DNA of 7,114 bases. Source: Candidatus Aminicenantes bacterium UBA6228. GTDB taxonomy: Bacteria; Acidobacteriota; Aminicenantia; Aminicenantales; Saccharicenantaceae. Below, in pieces: positions 1-6,270 of this stretch. The stretch lies in the NCBI GenBank assembly GCA_002441005.1, contig DJWO01000005.1, forward strand, positions 1 to 7,114, written 5' to 3'. Both the position numbers and the translations under genes were made by a program. Each line of letters opens with the position of its first letter. The stretch's first letter is position 1. Under the pieces are notes generated by a model. The model saw nothing but the letters and a program-made list of their open reading frames with translations, was not told where the DNA came from and searched no databases.

Positions 1-215
1 GTGCGAGAAAAAGTGTCTTGCTTTTCGGGGTTCAATACACAAGCGCTGGTGTATATCTTCATGATATCTTTGATGACCAGGGGAGGTTTATCACCAGAAT
101 TCCTCTGAAGGGGACATTGATGCTGGGCAAAAAAGATAAGCTTTACTGGCGCGAGGAAGATGAAAGCGGATTTGATTTGCTGGTGGTCTATGGCCTGAAA
201 TGGAAGCTCAAATAG
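1..215 (+). CDS. C-terminal end of a probable beta-propeller repeat protein (5' partial)
   Basis: The reading frame is open from the left edge and ends at TAG 213-215, so the gene starts outside the window and a TTG at 18 should not be taken as its start. About 71 residues are visible. They alternate short hydrophobic strands with turns: a GVYLHDIFDDQGRFI segment, then RIPLKG, a short strand, a KLYWREEDESGF segment and a closing VVYGLKWK. This pattern resembles the last blade and C-terminal strand of 6-bladed (NHL/TolB-like) beta-propeller proteins, in which such strand-turn units repeat. No catalytic motif can be expected in this part and the function cannot be assigned. The next gene starts 50 bp downstream on the same strand, so the two may be co-transcribed. 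The propeller call rests on pattern similarity only. Confidence 0.5.
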   Translation, partial: ARKSVLLFGVQYTSAGVYLHDIFDDQGRFITRIPLKGTLMLGKKDKLYWREEDESGFDLLVVYGLKWKLK

Positions 216-265
216 TTTTGCCCCGGGCAGCCCTTTATTGTAGAATTAAATTTAAGGAGGGAAAA

Positions 266-502
266 ATGCGAAAAGCCTGGCTGGTAGTTTTAATAGTTGT
301 GGTCATTCTCCTGGCCATTATCATTATTCAGAATCGCGAACCGGTTAAGACTCATTTTCTGTTGGCCACGGTGGAAATGCCTCATATTCTGCTGCTGTTG
401 ATTACCGCGGCTGCGGGTTTTGTAGCCGGGTTGATGGTGGCTCTGCTGTCCGAGCGGAAAAAAGCTAAACAGGAAGAACTTACTCAGCAAAAACCGCAAT
501 AA
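266..502 (+). CDS. LapA/DUF1049-domain small inner-membrane protein
   Basis: A 78-residue protein. ATG 266 is chosen because AAGGAGG lies at 254-260 with five bases before the start; the same frame is open back to an ATG at 200, but that start overlaps the upstream gene and has no ribosome binding site. Residues 1-3 are basic, residues ~5-21 form a first membrane helix of Val, Ile and Leu, residues 22-27 read QNREPV, residues ~39-61 form a second helix rich in Leu, Ala and Gly, and the tail (SERKKAKQEE...) is highly charged. Helix, (Q)N.EPV motif, second helix and charged cytoplasmic tail together are the LapA (lipopolysaccharide assembly protein A, DUF1049) layout, and the length is normal for the family. 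In E. coli LapA works with LapB at the inner membrane in control of lipopolysaccharide synthesis. Many distant homologues are uncharacterised, so only the domain is claimed here. Confidence 0.82.
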   Translation: MRKAWLVVLIVVVILLAIIIIQNREPVKTHFLLATVEMPHILLLLITAAAGFVAGLMVALLSERKKAKQEELTQQKPQ

Positions 503-712
503 CAGTTAAAATTATCATCAGTCTGAACATATTTAATTTACCGAGGACCCGAGGATTGCGGGCAGTCAGGGCGGGGCCTCAGTCTAACTTCTAATGGAAA
601 ACAACGTCAGGAAATGGCCTCCGAGGTTTATAACAACAGCTATTCCAGGCGGTTGACAAAGAGGCAGTAAGTTCATAAAAGGATTCTATAATTCTTTGAA
701 GCTGGAGGCTGG
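503..712 (+). promoter_or_regulatory. Intergenic region with possible promoter elements before the permease
   Basis: No recognisable gene lies here. A perfect TATAAT at 687-692 sits about 20 bases before the likely permease start, and a TTGACA occurs at 653-658. The two hexamers are 28 bases apart, too far for one ordinary sigma-70 promoter, so at most the TATAAT box may serve alone or with a poor -35. A GC-rich stretch at about 541-575 could fold weakly but lacks a T-run, so it is not called a terminator. GGAGG at 704-708 is the only Shine-Dalgarno candidate for the downstream gene. Confidence 0.25.
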
Positions 713-2334
713 ATGCCGGGGCCCAGGTTTATGACCCTTTAAATGCTCCCTGGCTGTCAACGCTGCTGGCGGCTCTGCCGATTGTGGTCTTGCTGGGCGG
801 GCTGGCCTTCCTGAAACTTAAAGCTCACGTCGCGGTCCTGTCGGGGCTGATGGTTTCGGTTCTAATTTCTATCCTGGTCTTCAGGATGCCGGCAGATAAG
901 ACTTTTCTGTCAACTGGATTTGGTGCAGCTTATGGGCTTTTTCCCATCGGCTGGATAATCTTGAACGCTATCTTTCTTTACGAGCTCTGCCTGGCCCGGG
1001 GAGCCATCCAGGTGCTGCGGGAAAACATGGCCAGCGTGACATCAGACCGGCGCCTGCAGCTACTTTTGATAGCTTTTTGTTTCGGCGCTTTTTTTGAAAG
1101 TGCGGCCGGGGGTTCGGCACGCCGGTGGCTATTACGGCCGCTTTGCTCATTGGGTTAGGTTTCCCGCCGCTCCAGGCTTCCGGACTGTCGCTGATTGCCA
1201 ACACCGCGCCGGTGGCCTACAGGGCCCTGGGCACACCCATCGTGGCCCTGGCTGGAGTTACCGGCCTGGACCTGCACCAGCTCAGTGCCATGGTCGGCCG
1301 CCAGCTTCCTTTCTTTTCCATCCTCATTCCCTTCTGGCTGATAGCAGTTTTCTGCGGTTGGCGGAAGATGCTGGAAATCTGGCCCGCCGCTCTGGTGGCC
1401 GGTTTATCCTTTGCTGTTCCTCAGGCTTTAATCTCTAATTTCCACGGCCCCTGGCTGGCCGGGGTGGTTTCGTCCCTGGTCTCACTGGCGGCGTTGATAA
1501 TTCTCCTCAGGTTCTGGAAGCCGAGAAAAGTCTATTCTCCTGAAAGCTTTGGCCCGGCTGAAATGAAAGAGAAAAATCTTAACAGCCGAGCCCTTTTCCA
1601 GGCGGCCGCTCCCTGGCTTCCTCAGTCTGGTCATTTTTATCTGGGGAATTCCGCAGTTTAAGAAACTGCTGGATACGATTTTTTCGGTGTCCCTGGCCGT
1701 GCCGGGTCTTCATCAGCAGGTCTTTAGAATGCCGCCGGTCAGTCCGGTGCCAGCAGGGGAAGCGGCGATATTTCGCTTCAATTTTCTGTCTTTTACCGGA
1801 ACCGGGATTCTGGTAGCCGCGCTTCTTTCTGGCTTTATGATGCGCTTCAGCCTGAAAAGAATGCTGTTTATTTATGGGAAAACTCTCAAGCGGGTGCGGT
1901 TTTCACTGCTGACCGTTTCGGCCATGCTGGCCCTTGGCTATATAACCAGGTATTCAGGGATGGATGCTACCCTGGGGCTGGCTTTTGCCAGGGCCGGGGT
2001 TCTCTATCCTTTCTTCGGGACCCTGCTGGGCTGGCTGGGGGTAGCCCTGACTGGCTCCGATACTTCCTCCAACGTGCTGTTCGGAAGCCTGCAGAAAATC
2101 ACTGCCGAACAGCTCGGGCTGAGTCCAGTTCTGATGGCTACGGCCAACAGCTCGGGGGGAGTTATGGGCAAGATGATTGATGCTCAGAGCATTGTGGTGG
2201 CCAGCACTGCCACCCGCTGGTACGGCTATGAAGGCCGCATCCTGCGCTACGTTTTCTGGCACAGCCTGGTTCTGGCCGCTCTGGTGGCCCTGCTGGTTTT
2301 TCTCCAGGCTTATGTTTATCCTTTAGAAATATAG
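713..2334 (+). pseudogene. lldP: L-lactate permease (LldP/LctP family), frameshifted
   Basis: Joined across frames, this region encodes nearly the whole of an LldP-type L-lactate/glycolate permease, a polytopic inner-membrane proton symporter (E. coli LldP is about 550 residues; this region has room for about 540 codons). Family landmarks in order are VYDPLNAPWLSTLLAALPI (727-783), FPIGWI, FCFGAFFESAAG (1078-1110), TPVAITAALLIGLGFPPLQ (from 1119), NTAPVA, MVGRQLPF, SSLVSLAALI, RMPPV, TGTGILVAALLSGF, the very conserved GWLG.ALTGSDTSSNVLFGSLQ (about 2029-2095) and NSSGGVMGKMI. The frame changes near the start (ATG 713 is out of frame with the body), at G-run 1108-1112, and near 1617-1620. A conserved glycine in NTAPVAFGA.G appears as Arg (AGG 1221-1223). 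The stop codon lies inside a 118-bp repeat. The gene is probably dead, but sequencing indels cannot be excluded. Its base composition looks clearly richer in G and C than hflKC. Confidence 0.88.
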
Positions 2335-2444
2335 GAATTTGCTTTTCAGCTTTGCTGGCTGGGTGAGCATCTTTGTCCTCATTTTCCCCTTCAACCATCG
2401 TCAGGAAATATAAATCATGACAAAGTAAGATGTCAAGGGCCGTC
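2327..2444. repeat. 118-bp direct repeat, copy 1
   Basis: This segment recurs at 6152-6269 in the same orientation with a single difference (G at 2375, A at 6200). The match stops abruptly on both sides: on the left it runs into the last codons of the permease, on the right into the region next to the IS91 remnant. On the minus strand one frame is open throughout (MVEGENEDKD... and onwards), preceded by a near-consensus promoter. It is probably part of a mobile element, but its parent could not be named. The copies are 3825 bp apart and flank hflKC. Confidence 0.95.
2407..2436 (-). promoter_or_regulatory. Sigma-70-like promoter inside repeat copy 1
   Basis: Read on the minus strand the repeat contains TTGACA (complement of 2431-2436), 18 bases, then TATATT (complement of 2407-2412), matching the consensus at 6/6 and 5/6 positions. 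Transcription would start near 2400 and run leftwards, antisense to the 3' end of the permease. An ATG at 2398-2396 lies immediately downstream, so any translated product would be nearly leaderless. Activity is inferred from the hexamers alone. Confidence 0.5.
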
Positions 2445-2468
2445 GGAAGTCTCTCCTGGTGGGTCAAA

Positions 2469-2484
2469 GCGGCTCAAAAGCCGC
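2469..2484. other. Perfect 6-bp hairpin between repeat and IS91 remnant
   Basis: GCGGCT and AGCCGC enclose a CAAA loop. The hairpin lies about 60 bp past the 3' end of the IS91-type gene, where IS91-family elements carry their rolling-circle origin end, so it could belong to that terminus. No long T-run follows on either strand, which argues against an intrinsic terminator. The assignment to the IS end is inference. Confidence 0.35.
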
Positions 2485-2544
2485 AGAGACGATAAAAAAA
2501 CGCTGGAAATAAGCCGGACTTCTCCTTCTGGGCAAAGAAAGGAA

Positions 2545-3043
2545 TCATGAAAAATATTCTGCACCTGTCTCAGAATCCATCAGAAGTTCCTGATAGACGA
2601 GATGAGGCGGGGGGGCTTATCCGCGACAAATGTCAGCTTAAGGTGATGGATGATCCTGTCCACCACGGCATAATCCGTAACATCTTGGGAATGACAAAGA
2701 CCACCTGTCGATGAGGAACATCCAGAAGCAGCTCTTCCCTCAGCCATTCGCCCCACTCCTCAAGCCTCTTGGCGTGGCAGGAAGGACAAAATCCTCGGGT
2801 GTGACAGGACAACATCAGGAGGCGTTCCTCCCCACAGTGGGAACAGCGGATGCGGGCAAATCCGCAACGGGGGTTACCGCAGTCGAGATAGCGCTCGACC
2901 ACCTCCTTGATGATGGGCCGGAGGAAACCGTACTCCTTCTCAAAGCGGTTCTCATATTCAGCCAGGAACTGGTCAAAGTAATGGAAGAGGACGCGGTAAA
3001 GGACGGTGCGCTCCGGATGTCGAGGCCGGTAGACTCCTGCCAT
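2545..3043 (-). pseudogene. IS91-family transposase, core deleted and frameshifted
   Basis: The gene reads leftwards from ATG 3043. The N-terminal part is the Zn-binding domain of IS91 transposases: GVYRPRHPERTVLYR, then Cys55, Cys60, a CxxC pair at 67-70, Cys80 and CPSC at 86-89, then EEWGEWLREELLLDVPHRQVVF and IPKMLRI at about residue 125. Immediately afterwards, in another frame, the sequence reads DYAVVDRIIHHLKLTFVADKPP, the characteristic C-terminal segment of the same family, and in a third frame HLVYQELLMDSETGAEYFS and a stop at 2545-2547. The whole catalytic Y2/HUH region between these two parts is therefore missing. The first join lies at CGGATT (complement of 2672-2677). The second frame change falls on a run of seven C (complement of 2609-2615), where one C appears lost. 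The element cannot encode an active transposase. Confidence 0.85.
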
Positions 3044-3340
3044 GGCAAAGACAGGAATTCAAAAAATGAGCCAAAAGCCTGAAGAAGAACCTGAGGATCG
3101 GATTTCCCCTAAAAGAGATAATCGAATAACTTACCTTCTGCTTCAGCATGTCCACAGAAGTTAACAACAAGAAGAATCTTCCGTCAACCGGAGTTGTCTC
3201 AAGAGCGCTCTCTATTATCGCGGGTAGGCCTTCATGAAGTCCATTATGCTCTGAGCAAGTCCGAATATCGAGGCCTGTTTATTTTTCATTTCCGTTGAAC
3301 TCTTCGAATACGTTTAATTTTACCCTTAGGTATACCACTG
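3044..3340. other. Stretch between IS remnants with no recognisable gene
   Basis: The stretch carries no frame with family resemblance. A 32-codon open frame at 3066-3164 (+) and a 24-codon frame on the minus strand near 3220-3290 lack ribosome binding sites and similarity to anything I know. A 10-bp perfect palindrome, AGAGCGCTCT, occurs at 3202-3211. The part next to 3043 is probably the upstream end of the IS91 element, and the rest is probably debris left by insertions and deletions. Confidence 0.4.
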
Positions 3341-3610
3341 CCAATATCAGAGGACTCATTGCAGTTCTATAACTTTCCGGAGATAGATAAACGCCGTATC
3401 TCCTCCACGAATGTTCTGGAGAGGACCAACCGGGAGATAAGACGGAGGAGCAGAGTGGTTGGAGTGTTTCCTTCCATTGAGTCGTATCTTAGATTAGTCA
3501 CTGCTTATCTTATCGAGTACACTGAGGACTGGGCTAATGAGAATGCCTATATCAAAGCTGATAAGCTGGAACCGCTGTTAGAGCAAGAGCTGGCTCAAGC
3601 GGCTAATTAG
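3341..3610 (+). pseudogene. IS256-family (mutator) transposase, C-terminal fragment
   Basis: The frame becomes recognisable at about 3344 and ends at TAG 3608-3610. It encodes the last ~88 residues of a Transposase_mut (IS256/MULE-type DDE) protein that is normally about 400 residues long. The diagnostic block is YNFPEIDKRRISSTNVLERTN followed by REIRRRSRVVGVFPS and SYLRLVTAYLIEYTEDW, matching the family pattern FPE..RRRI.TTN.LERLNREIRRR.RVVG.FP. The catalytic Glu and both Asp residues lie upstream in this family and are absent here. A TTG at 3359 is inside the domain and is not a real start. The left part of the element was lost before or during formation of the adjacent IS91 region. The fragment is not functional. 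Confidence 0.88.
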
Positions 3611-3668
3611 GAGCTAAAAATGGAGTGTTTACGATGGCCAAATTGCGAACTAAACTTGACACGGCCCT
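3611..3668 (+). mobile_element. Probable right end of the IS256-family element
   Basis: Just past the transposase stop lies GGAGTGTTTACGATGGCC and then GCGAACTAAACTTGACAC. The gene-to-end distance and the TTGACAC-containing tail are like the termini of IS256-family elements, whose inverted repeat lies shortly after the gene. The left inverted repeat is missing, so the exact end cannot be fixed from this copy. The TTGACA at 3656-3661 has no suitable -10 and is not called a promoter. Confidence 0.4.
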
Positions 3669-3813
3669 ATTTTCTGCTTTTGAACTAAGTAATTGGTTTT
3701 TTCTAACTGATTTGTACAGCCAGCCTTGTCCGTCAGGCAAAAAATGAGGTAAATAGGTAAACTGTCACTTTTTTTGATAGACCAGATAGACTGTTTTTTT
3801 ATTTTCTGGCTTA
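3669..3813. other. Non-coding region downstream of hflC
   Basis: This AT-rich spacer lies between the IS256 remnant (+) and the end of hflC (-), so the flanking genes converge. It contains short A and T runs and the small direct repeat GATAGACCAGATAGAC at 3776-3791, but I could not build a convincing stem followed by a U-tract for either direction. How hflC transcription ends is not visible. Confidence 0.35.
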
Positions 3814-4758
3814 TTATTTTCCGGTTTTTTTAAGATATTTGAAAAATTCGGACTCTGTAGTTAATATCAACCAAGTTTCTTCATCCAGAGTGTTTTTATA
3901 GGTTTCTAAGGTTCTCATGAACTGAAAAAATTCTGGGTCAAGATTATAGGCATCGGCATAAATACGGGTGGCTTCAGCATCGGCTTTTCCTTTTATTTCT
4001 TGTGCTTTTTGATAGGCTTCTGAGGTTATTTTTTTTAGCTCTCGTTCTTTCTGTCCCATGATTTCAGCACTTTTTCCGTCTCCTTCCGATCGATATAGGG
4101 AAGCGATTCTCTGCCGTTCAGCTATCATCCGGTCAAAGACTTTTTCTTGAACTTCATCAACGTAATTGATCCTTTTAATCCTGACATCCCTGAGCTCAAT
4201 GCCGAATTCAGGTGTAATTACGGAGCATTTTTCCAGAATCAGTTCGGCGATTTTCTCCCTTCCAGTTTCAAGTTCCGGGATGTCGCTGGCGATGTCCAAT
4301 AGAATAAGTTCTTCTGTAAGTTCGAATTCACGGTTGGAAGAGCGGACTATTTCAATAAGGTCAAATTTGGCTACGGCATTCCTGGTTTCTCCATCAATTA
4401 TATCGTCAAGCCTTGACTGAGCTCCCCGTTCATCATAGATTCTCTGGAAGAAAACCAGAGGATCACTTATTCTCCAACGGGCATAAGTATCAACCCAAAT
4501 ATATTTTTTATCTTTTGTGGGTATTTGGTTGGCATCGCCGTCCCACTCTAACCATCTTTTTTCAAAATAATTGGCCTTTTGAATGAACGGTACTTTAACA
4601 CGAAGACCGGGCGAAGTAACTGCTCCACCTTTGGGGTCGCCGAATTGGGTTATGATTACCTGATTTGTTTCACTAACGATATAAATTGCATCAACCAGAA
4701 TTATCAACAGGAAAAAGGCAACTACAGCAATAATAATATTCCTGGTTGTCCCTTTCAT
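3814..4758 (-). CDS. hflC: HflC, membrane SPFH/band-7 protein, modulator of FtsH
   Basis: A 314-residue protein of normal HflC length. Residues ~8-28 form a single N-terminal membrane anchor, followed by ETNQVIITQFGDP (30-42) and SPGLRVKVPFIQ (49-60), the opening of the SPFH (band 7) domain. Further family blocks are LEWDGDANQIPTKDKKYIWVD, DERGAQSRLDDIIDG, FGIELRDVRIKRINY (185-199), RMIAERQRIA (210-219) and YRSEGDG (222-228). A helical Ala/Glu/Lys-rich segment precedes the C-terminal FFQFMRTLETYK and ESEFFKYLKK. HflC assembles with HflK into a large cage in the inner membrane that encloses FtsH hexamers and tunes degradation of membrane proteins; that role is known from E. coli. ATG 4758 overlaps the hflK stop (ATGA, 4755-4758), and AGGAGGT (complement of 4765-4771) stands six bases before it, pointing to translational coupling. 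The gene appears intact. No ftsH lies in the window. Confidence 0.96.
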   Translation of the reverse strand: MKGTTRNIIIAVVAFFLLIILVDAIYIVSETNQVIITQFGDPKGGAVTSPGLRVKVPFIQKANYFEKRWLEWDGDANQIPTKDKKYIWVDTYARWRISDPLVFFQRIYDERGAQSRLDDIIDGETRNAVAKFDLIEIVRSSNREFELTEELILLDIASDIPELETGREKIAELILEKCSVITPEFGIELRDVRIKRINYVDEVQEKVFDRMIAERQRIASLYRSEGDGKSAEIMGQKERELKKITSEAYQKAQEIKGKADAEATRIYADAYNLDPEFFQFMRTLETYKNTLDEETWLILTTESEFFKYLKKTGK

Positions 4759-5732
4759 TTGGTCACCTCCTGGCTGAAATTGAAAAGAGGCATGAGGTTT
4801 TTCTGGAGTTCATCCAGGATGATTTTCTTCTTTATTTTAGGAAGAACCTCATTCATAGTCTCTATGTAGAGCCTCTTCCGGGTAACAAGAGGAGCTCTGG
4901 AGTATTCCCTGTAGATTGACCTGAAGCGGTCTGCATCTCCTTCAGCTTTATTGACTCTTTCGGTGGCATAGCCTTCAGCTCCCATAATCACCTGCTCAGC
5001 TTCACCTCTTGCTTTAGGAATAATCTGGTTGTATTCCGACCAGGCTTCATTGATTTTCCTTTCCTTTTCCTGAATTGCTTGATTAACCTCATTGAATGAA
5101 GGTTTTACCTGATCAGGAGGGTTTACGTCTTGAAAAATCAGCTGGTCCACCTGAAGTCCAATTTCATATAAATCACAGAGAGTCTGAAGTTCTTCTTTGG
5201 CTGCCAGAGCAATGCTTGCCCGGCCGATAGTGATAACTTCATCAACTGAATGATCTCCGATGACTTTTCTTACAACCGCTTCATTCATGTAGCGAAAGGT
5301 TGCATCGGCATCCCTGATTTTAAAAAGATAATTGTAAGCATCCTTGATTTTGTACTGAACAATCCATTCCACTACCGCTACATTCAAATCCCCAGTAAGC
5401 ATAACCGATTCCAGACGGACGTCCGGAGTGGTTATGTATTCAGAGTGAGCAGCTGCTTTTCTTGTTCTGAAGCCGAATTCCATTTTCAACTGTCTTTGGA
5501 CAGGAACTTTGCTTAAGTTTTCAATTCCAAGAGGCAGTTTGAAATGAAGGCCCGGGTCGGTGGTCCTGACGAATCTTCCAAACCGGAGGATTACTCCGAT
5601 TTCTTCGGGAGCAATTTGGTAAATGGAACCGAAAGCAAGGATTAGAATCACTATTGCAGCTACGGCATAACGAATATACCGCCGGTTGATCTTAGGGAGC
5701 TTAAATTCTACAGTCGAAAAATTATTACTCAT
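4755..5732 (-). CDS. hflK: HflK, membrane SPFH/band-7 protein, modulator of FtsH
   Basis: A 325-residue protein. After a short polar N-terminus, residues ~20-38 form the single membrane helix. APEEIGVILRFGRF (41-54) and DPGLHFKLPLGIE (59-71) open the SPFH domain. GDLNVAVVEWIVQYKI (114-129), YLFKIRDADATFRYMNEAV (135-153), the signature DVNPPDQVKPSFNEVN (202-217), IIPKARGEAEQVI (237-249) with EGYATERVN, then GDADRF and LVTRKRLYIETMNEVLP are all HflK hallmarks. It is shorter than E. coli HflK (about 420 residues) because the Gly-rich N-terminal extension is absent, as in many other phyla. HflK pairs with HflC in the FtsH-regulating complex. ATG 5732 is preceded at five bases by AAGGAGG (complement of 5738-5744). 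It is first in a two-gene operon with hflC. An IS end lies about 67 bp upstream. Confidence 0.96.
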   Translation of the reverse strand: MSNNFSTVEFKLPKINRRYIRYAVAAIVILILAFGSIYQIAPEEIGVILRFGRFVRTTDPGLHFKLPLGIENLSKVPVQRQLKMEFGFRTRKAAAHSEYITTPDVRLESVMLTGDLNVAVVEWIVQYKIKDAYNYLFKIRDADATFRYMNEAVVRKVIGDHSVDEVITIGRASIALAAKEELQTLCDLYEIGLQVDQLIFQDVNPPDQVKPSFNEVNQAIQEKERKINEAWSEYNQIIPKARGEAEQVIMGAEGYATERVNKAEGDADRFRSIYREYSRAPLVTRKRLYIETMNEVLPKIKKKIILDELQKNLMPLFNFSQEVTK

Positions 5733-5798
5733 AAAAACCTCCTTCTTTTTGTTAAGTAATATTCACCTTATCGGTTTAGCTTGAAAATAACAAGGATA
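5733..5798 (-). promoter_or_regulatory. Short leader of hflKC between start codon and IS end
   Basis: Only about 66 bases separate hflK from the terminal sequence of the IS remnant. Read on the minus strand, a TTGTTA (complement of 5788-5793) is followed after 17 bases by TAAGGT, a weak sigma-70 candidate. The Shine-Dalgarno AAGGAGG is at the complement of 5738-5744. The original upstream region was probably displaced by the insertion, so native control sites may be missing. Confidence 0.3.
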
Positions 5799-5820
5799 TG
5801 ATCCCAATTTTTTGGACCAC
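5799..5820. repeat. Likely terminal inverted repeat of the rve-type IS remnant
   Basis: The segment begins TGATCCCAA, has a T-run and ends TTGGACCAC. Read outwards from the transposase this gives GTGGTCCAAAAAATTGGGA, about 25 bp after the gene's stop codon, the position and style of the terminal repeat of IS3-like elements. The partner end is not in the window, so the boundary is approximate. Confidence 0.45.
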
Positions 5821-5846
5821 TTTGAGTGCTATTAAGTGCTAACATC

Positions 5847-6151
5847 TCAGAGGGGTCCTCGGCCCTTTTTCTTAAAATATTCCATCGGTGCTATGTTGCC
5901 TAATGCCGAATGGCACCGTTCGAAATTATAATAGCGAATCCTCTCATCGACAATCTTTTTGAGAGATTTCATATCATCCTGTTCCCAGAAGAGATCCCGG
6001 TTTTCCGTTTTGAATCGTCCGTTAAAGGACTCCATGTGTACGTTTTCCTTGGCTCCGGACTCAGAATAGGAGATCCTGGCTTTGGCGCTCACAACAATCT
6101 CATGGAGCCAGCGGTGGCTGACATAGACGCCGTCCTGATCGTGATGGATGA
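5847..6151 (-). pseudogene. rve-type (IS3-like) DDE transposase, C-terminal fragment
   Basis: The frame can be read from about 6151 down to TGA at 5849-5847. It starts at the second catalytic Asp (IHHDQDGVYVSHRWL), continues with ARISYSESGAKENVHMESFNG, where the Glu after Met is the catalytic Glu, then GRFKTENRDLF, IVDERIRYYNFERCHSALGNI and APMEYFKKKG. There are 35 residues between that Asp and Glu, the D-35-E spacing of the retroviral-integrase-like core of IS3-type transposases. An internal ATG at 6092 is not the real start. Upstream, at 6150-6152, the frame breaks exactly where the 118-bp repeat begins; the first catalytic Asp and the N-terminal helix-turn-helix part are absent. The remnant is inactive. 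Its direction of reading points towards hflK. Confidence 0.85.
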
Positions 6152-6269
6152 AAATATAGGAATTTGCTTTTCAGCTTTGCTGGCTGGGTGAGCATCTTTA
6201 TCCTCATTTTCCCCTTCAACCATCGTCAGGAAATATAAATCATGACAAAGTAAGATGTCAAGGGCCGTC
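6152..6269. repeat. 118-bp direct repeat, copy 2
   Basis: Identical to 2327-2444 except for one base (A at 6200). Here the left edge meets the DDE transposase fragment and the right edge meets the ISL3 left end at about 6271. On the minus strand the open frame ending KAEKQIPIF points into the transposase frame (IHHDQDG) but is out of phase with it. It may be the authentic preceding part of that transposase, now frameshifted, or a foreign piece joined to it; the abrupt end of the match in copy 1 at the same base favours a junction here. Confidence 0.95.
6232..6261 (-). promoter_or_regulatory. Sigma-70-like promoter inside repeat copy 2, facing hflKC
   Basis: TTGACA (complement of 6256-6261), 18 bases, TATATT (complement of 6232-6237), as in copy 1. 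Transcription would start near 6225 and read through the transposase remnant towards hflK, whose start lies about 490 bp downstream on the same strand. No terminator is visible between them. It could therefore add to hflKC expression; this is inferred from motif and orientation only. Confidence 0.5.
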
Positions 6270-6270
6270 T

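Noticed and set aside
200..265. Upstream ATG at 200 as start of the LapA-domain gene
   Set aside because: It overlaps the preceding gene, has no ribosome binding site, and the added residues break the normal N-terminal membrane helix; ATG 266 has AAGGAGG at the right distance.
592..660. Small open frames such as MENNVRKWPP... between the LapA gene and the permease
   Set aside because: About 20 codons, no ribosome binding site, no recognisable motif.
653..692. TTGACA plus TATAAT as a strong promoter for the permease
   Set aside because: The spacing is 28 bases, far outside 16-18; kept only as separate low-confidence elements.
3066..3164. 32-codon open frame on the plus strand upstream of the IS256 remnant
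   Set aside because: No ribosome binding site and no similarity I recognise; lies in IS debris.
3656..3684. TTGACA after the IS256 gene as a promoter
   Set aside because: No -10-like hexamer at 16-18 bases; better explained as part of the IS256-type terminal sequence.
3717..3813. Terminator for hflC
   Set aside because: Short A/T runs and a direct repeat are present but no stem of useful length next to a U-tract on the coding strand.
2327..6269. hflKC as cargo of a classical composite transposon
   Set aside because: The flanking repeats are 118-bp fragments without a transposase, and hflKC are ordinary conserved genes; chance flanking by debris is simpler.
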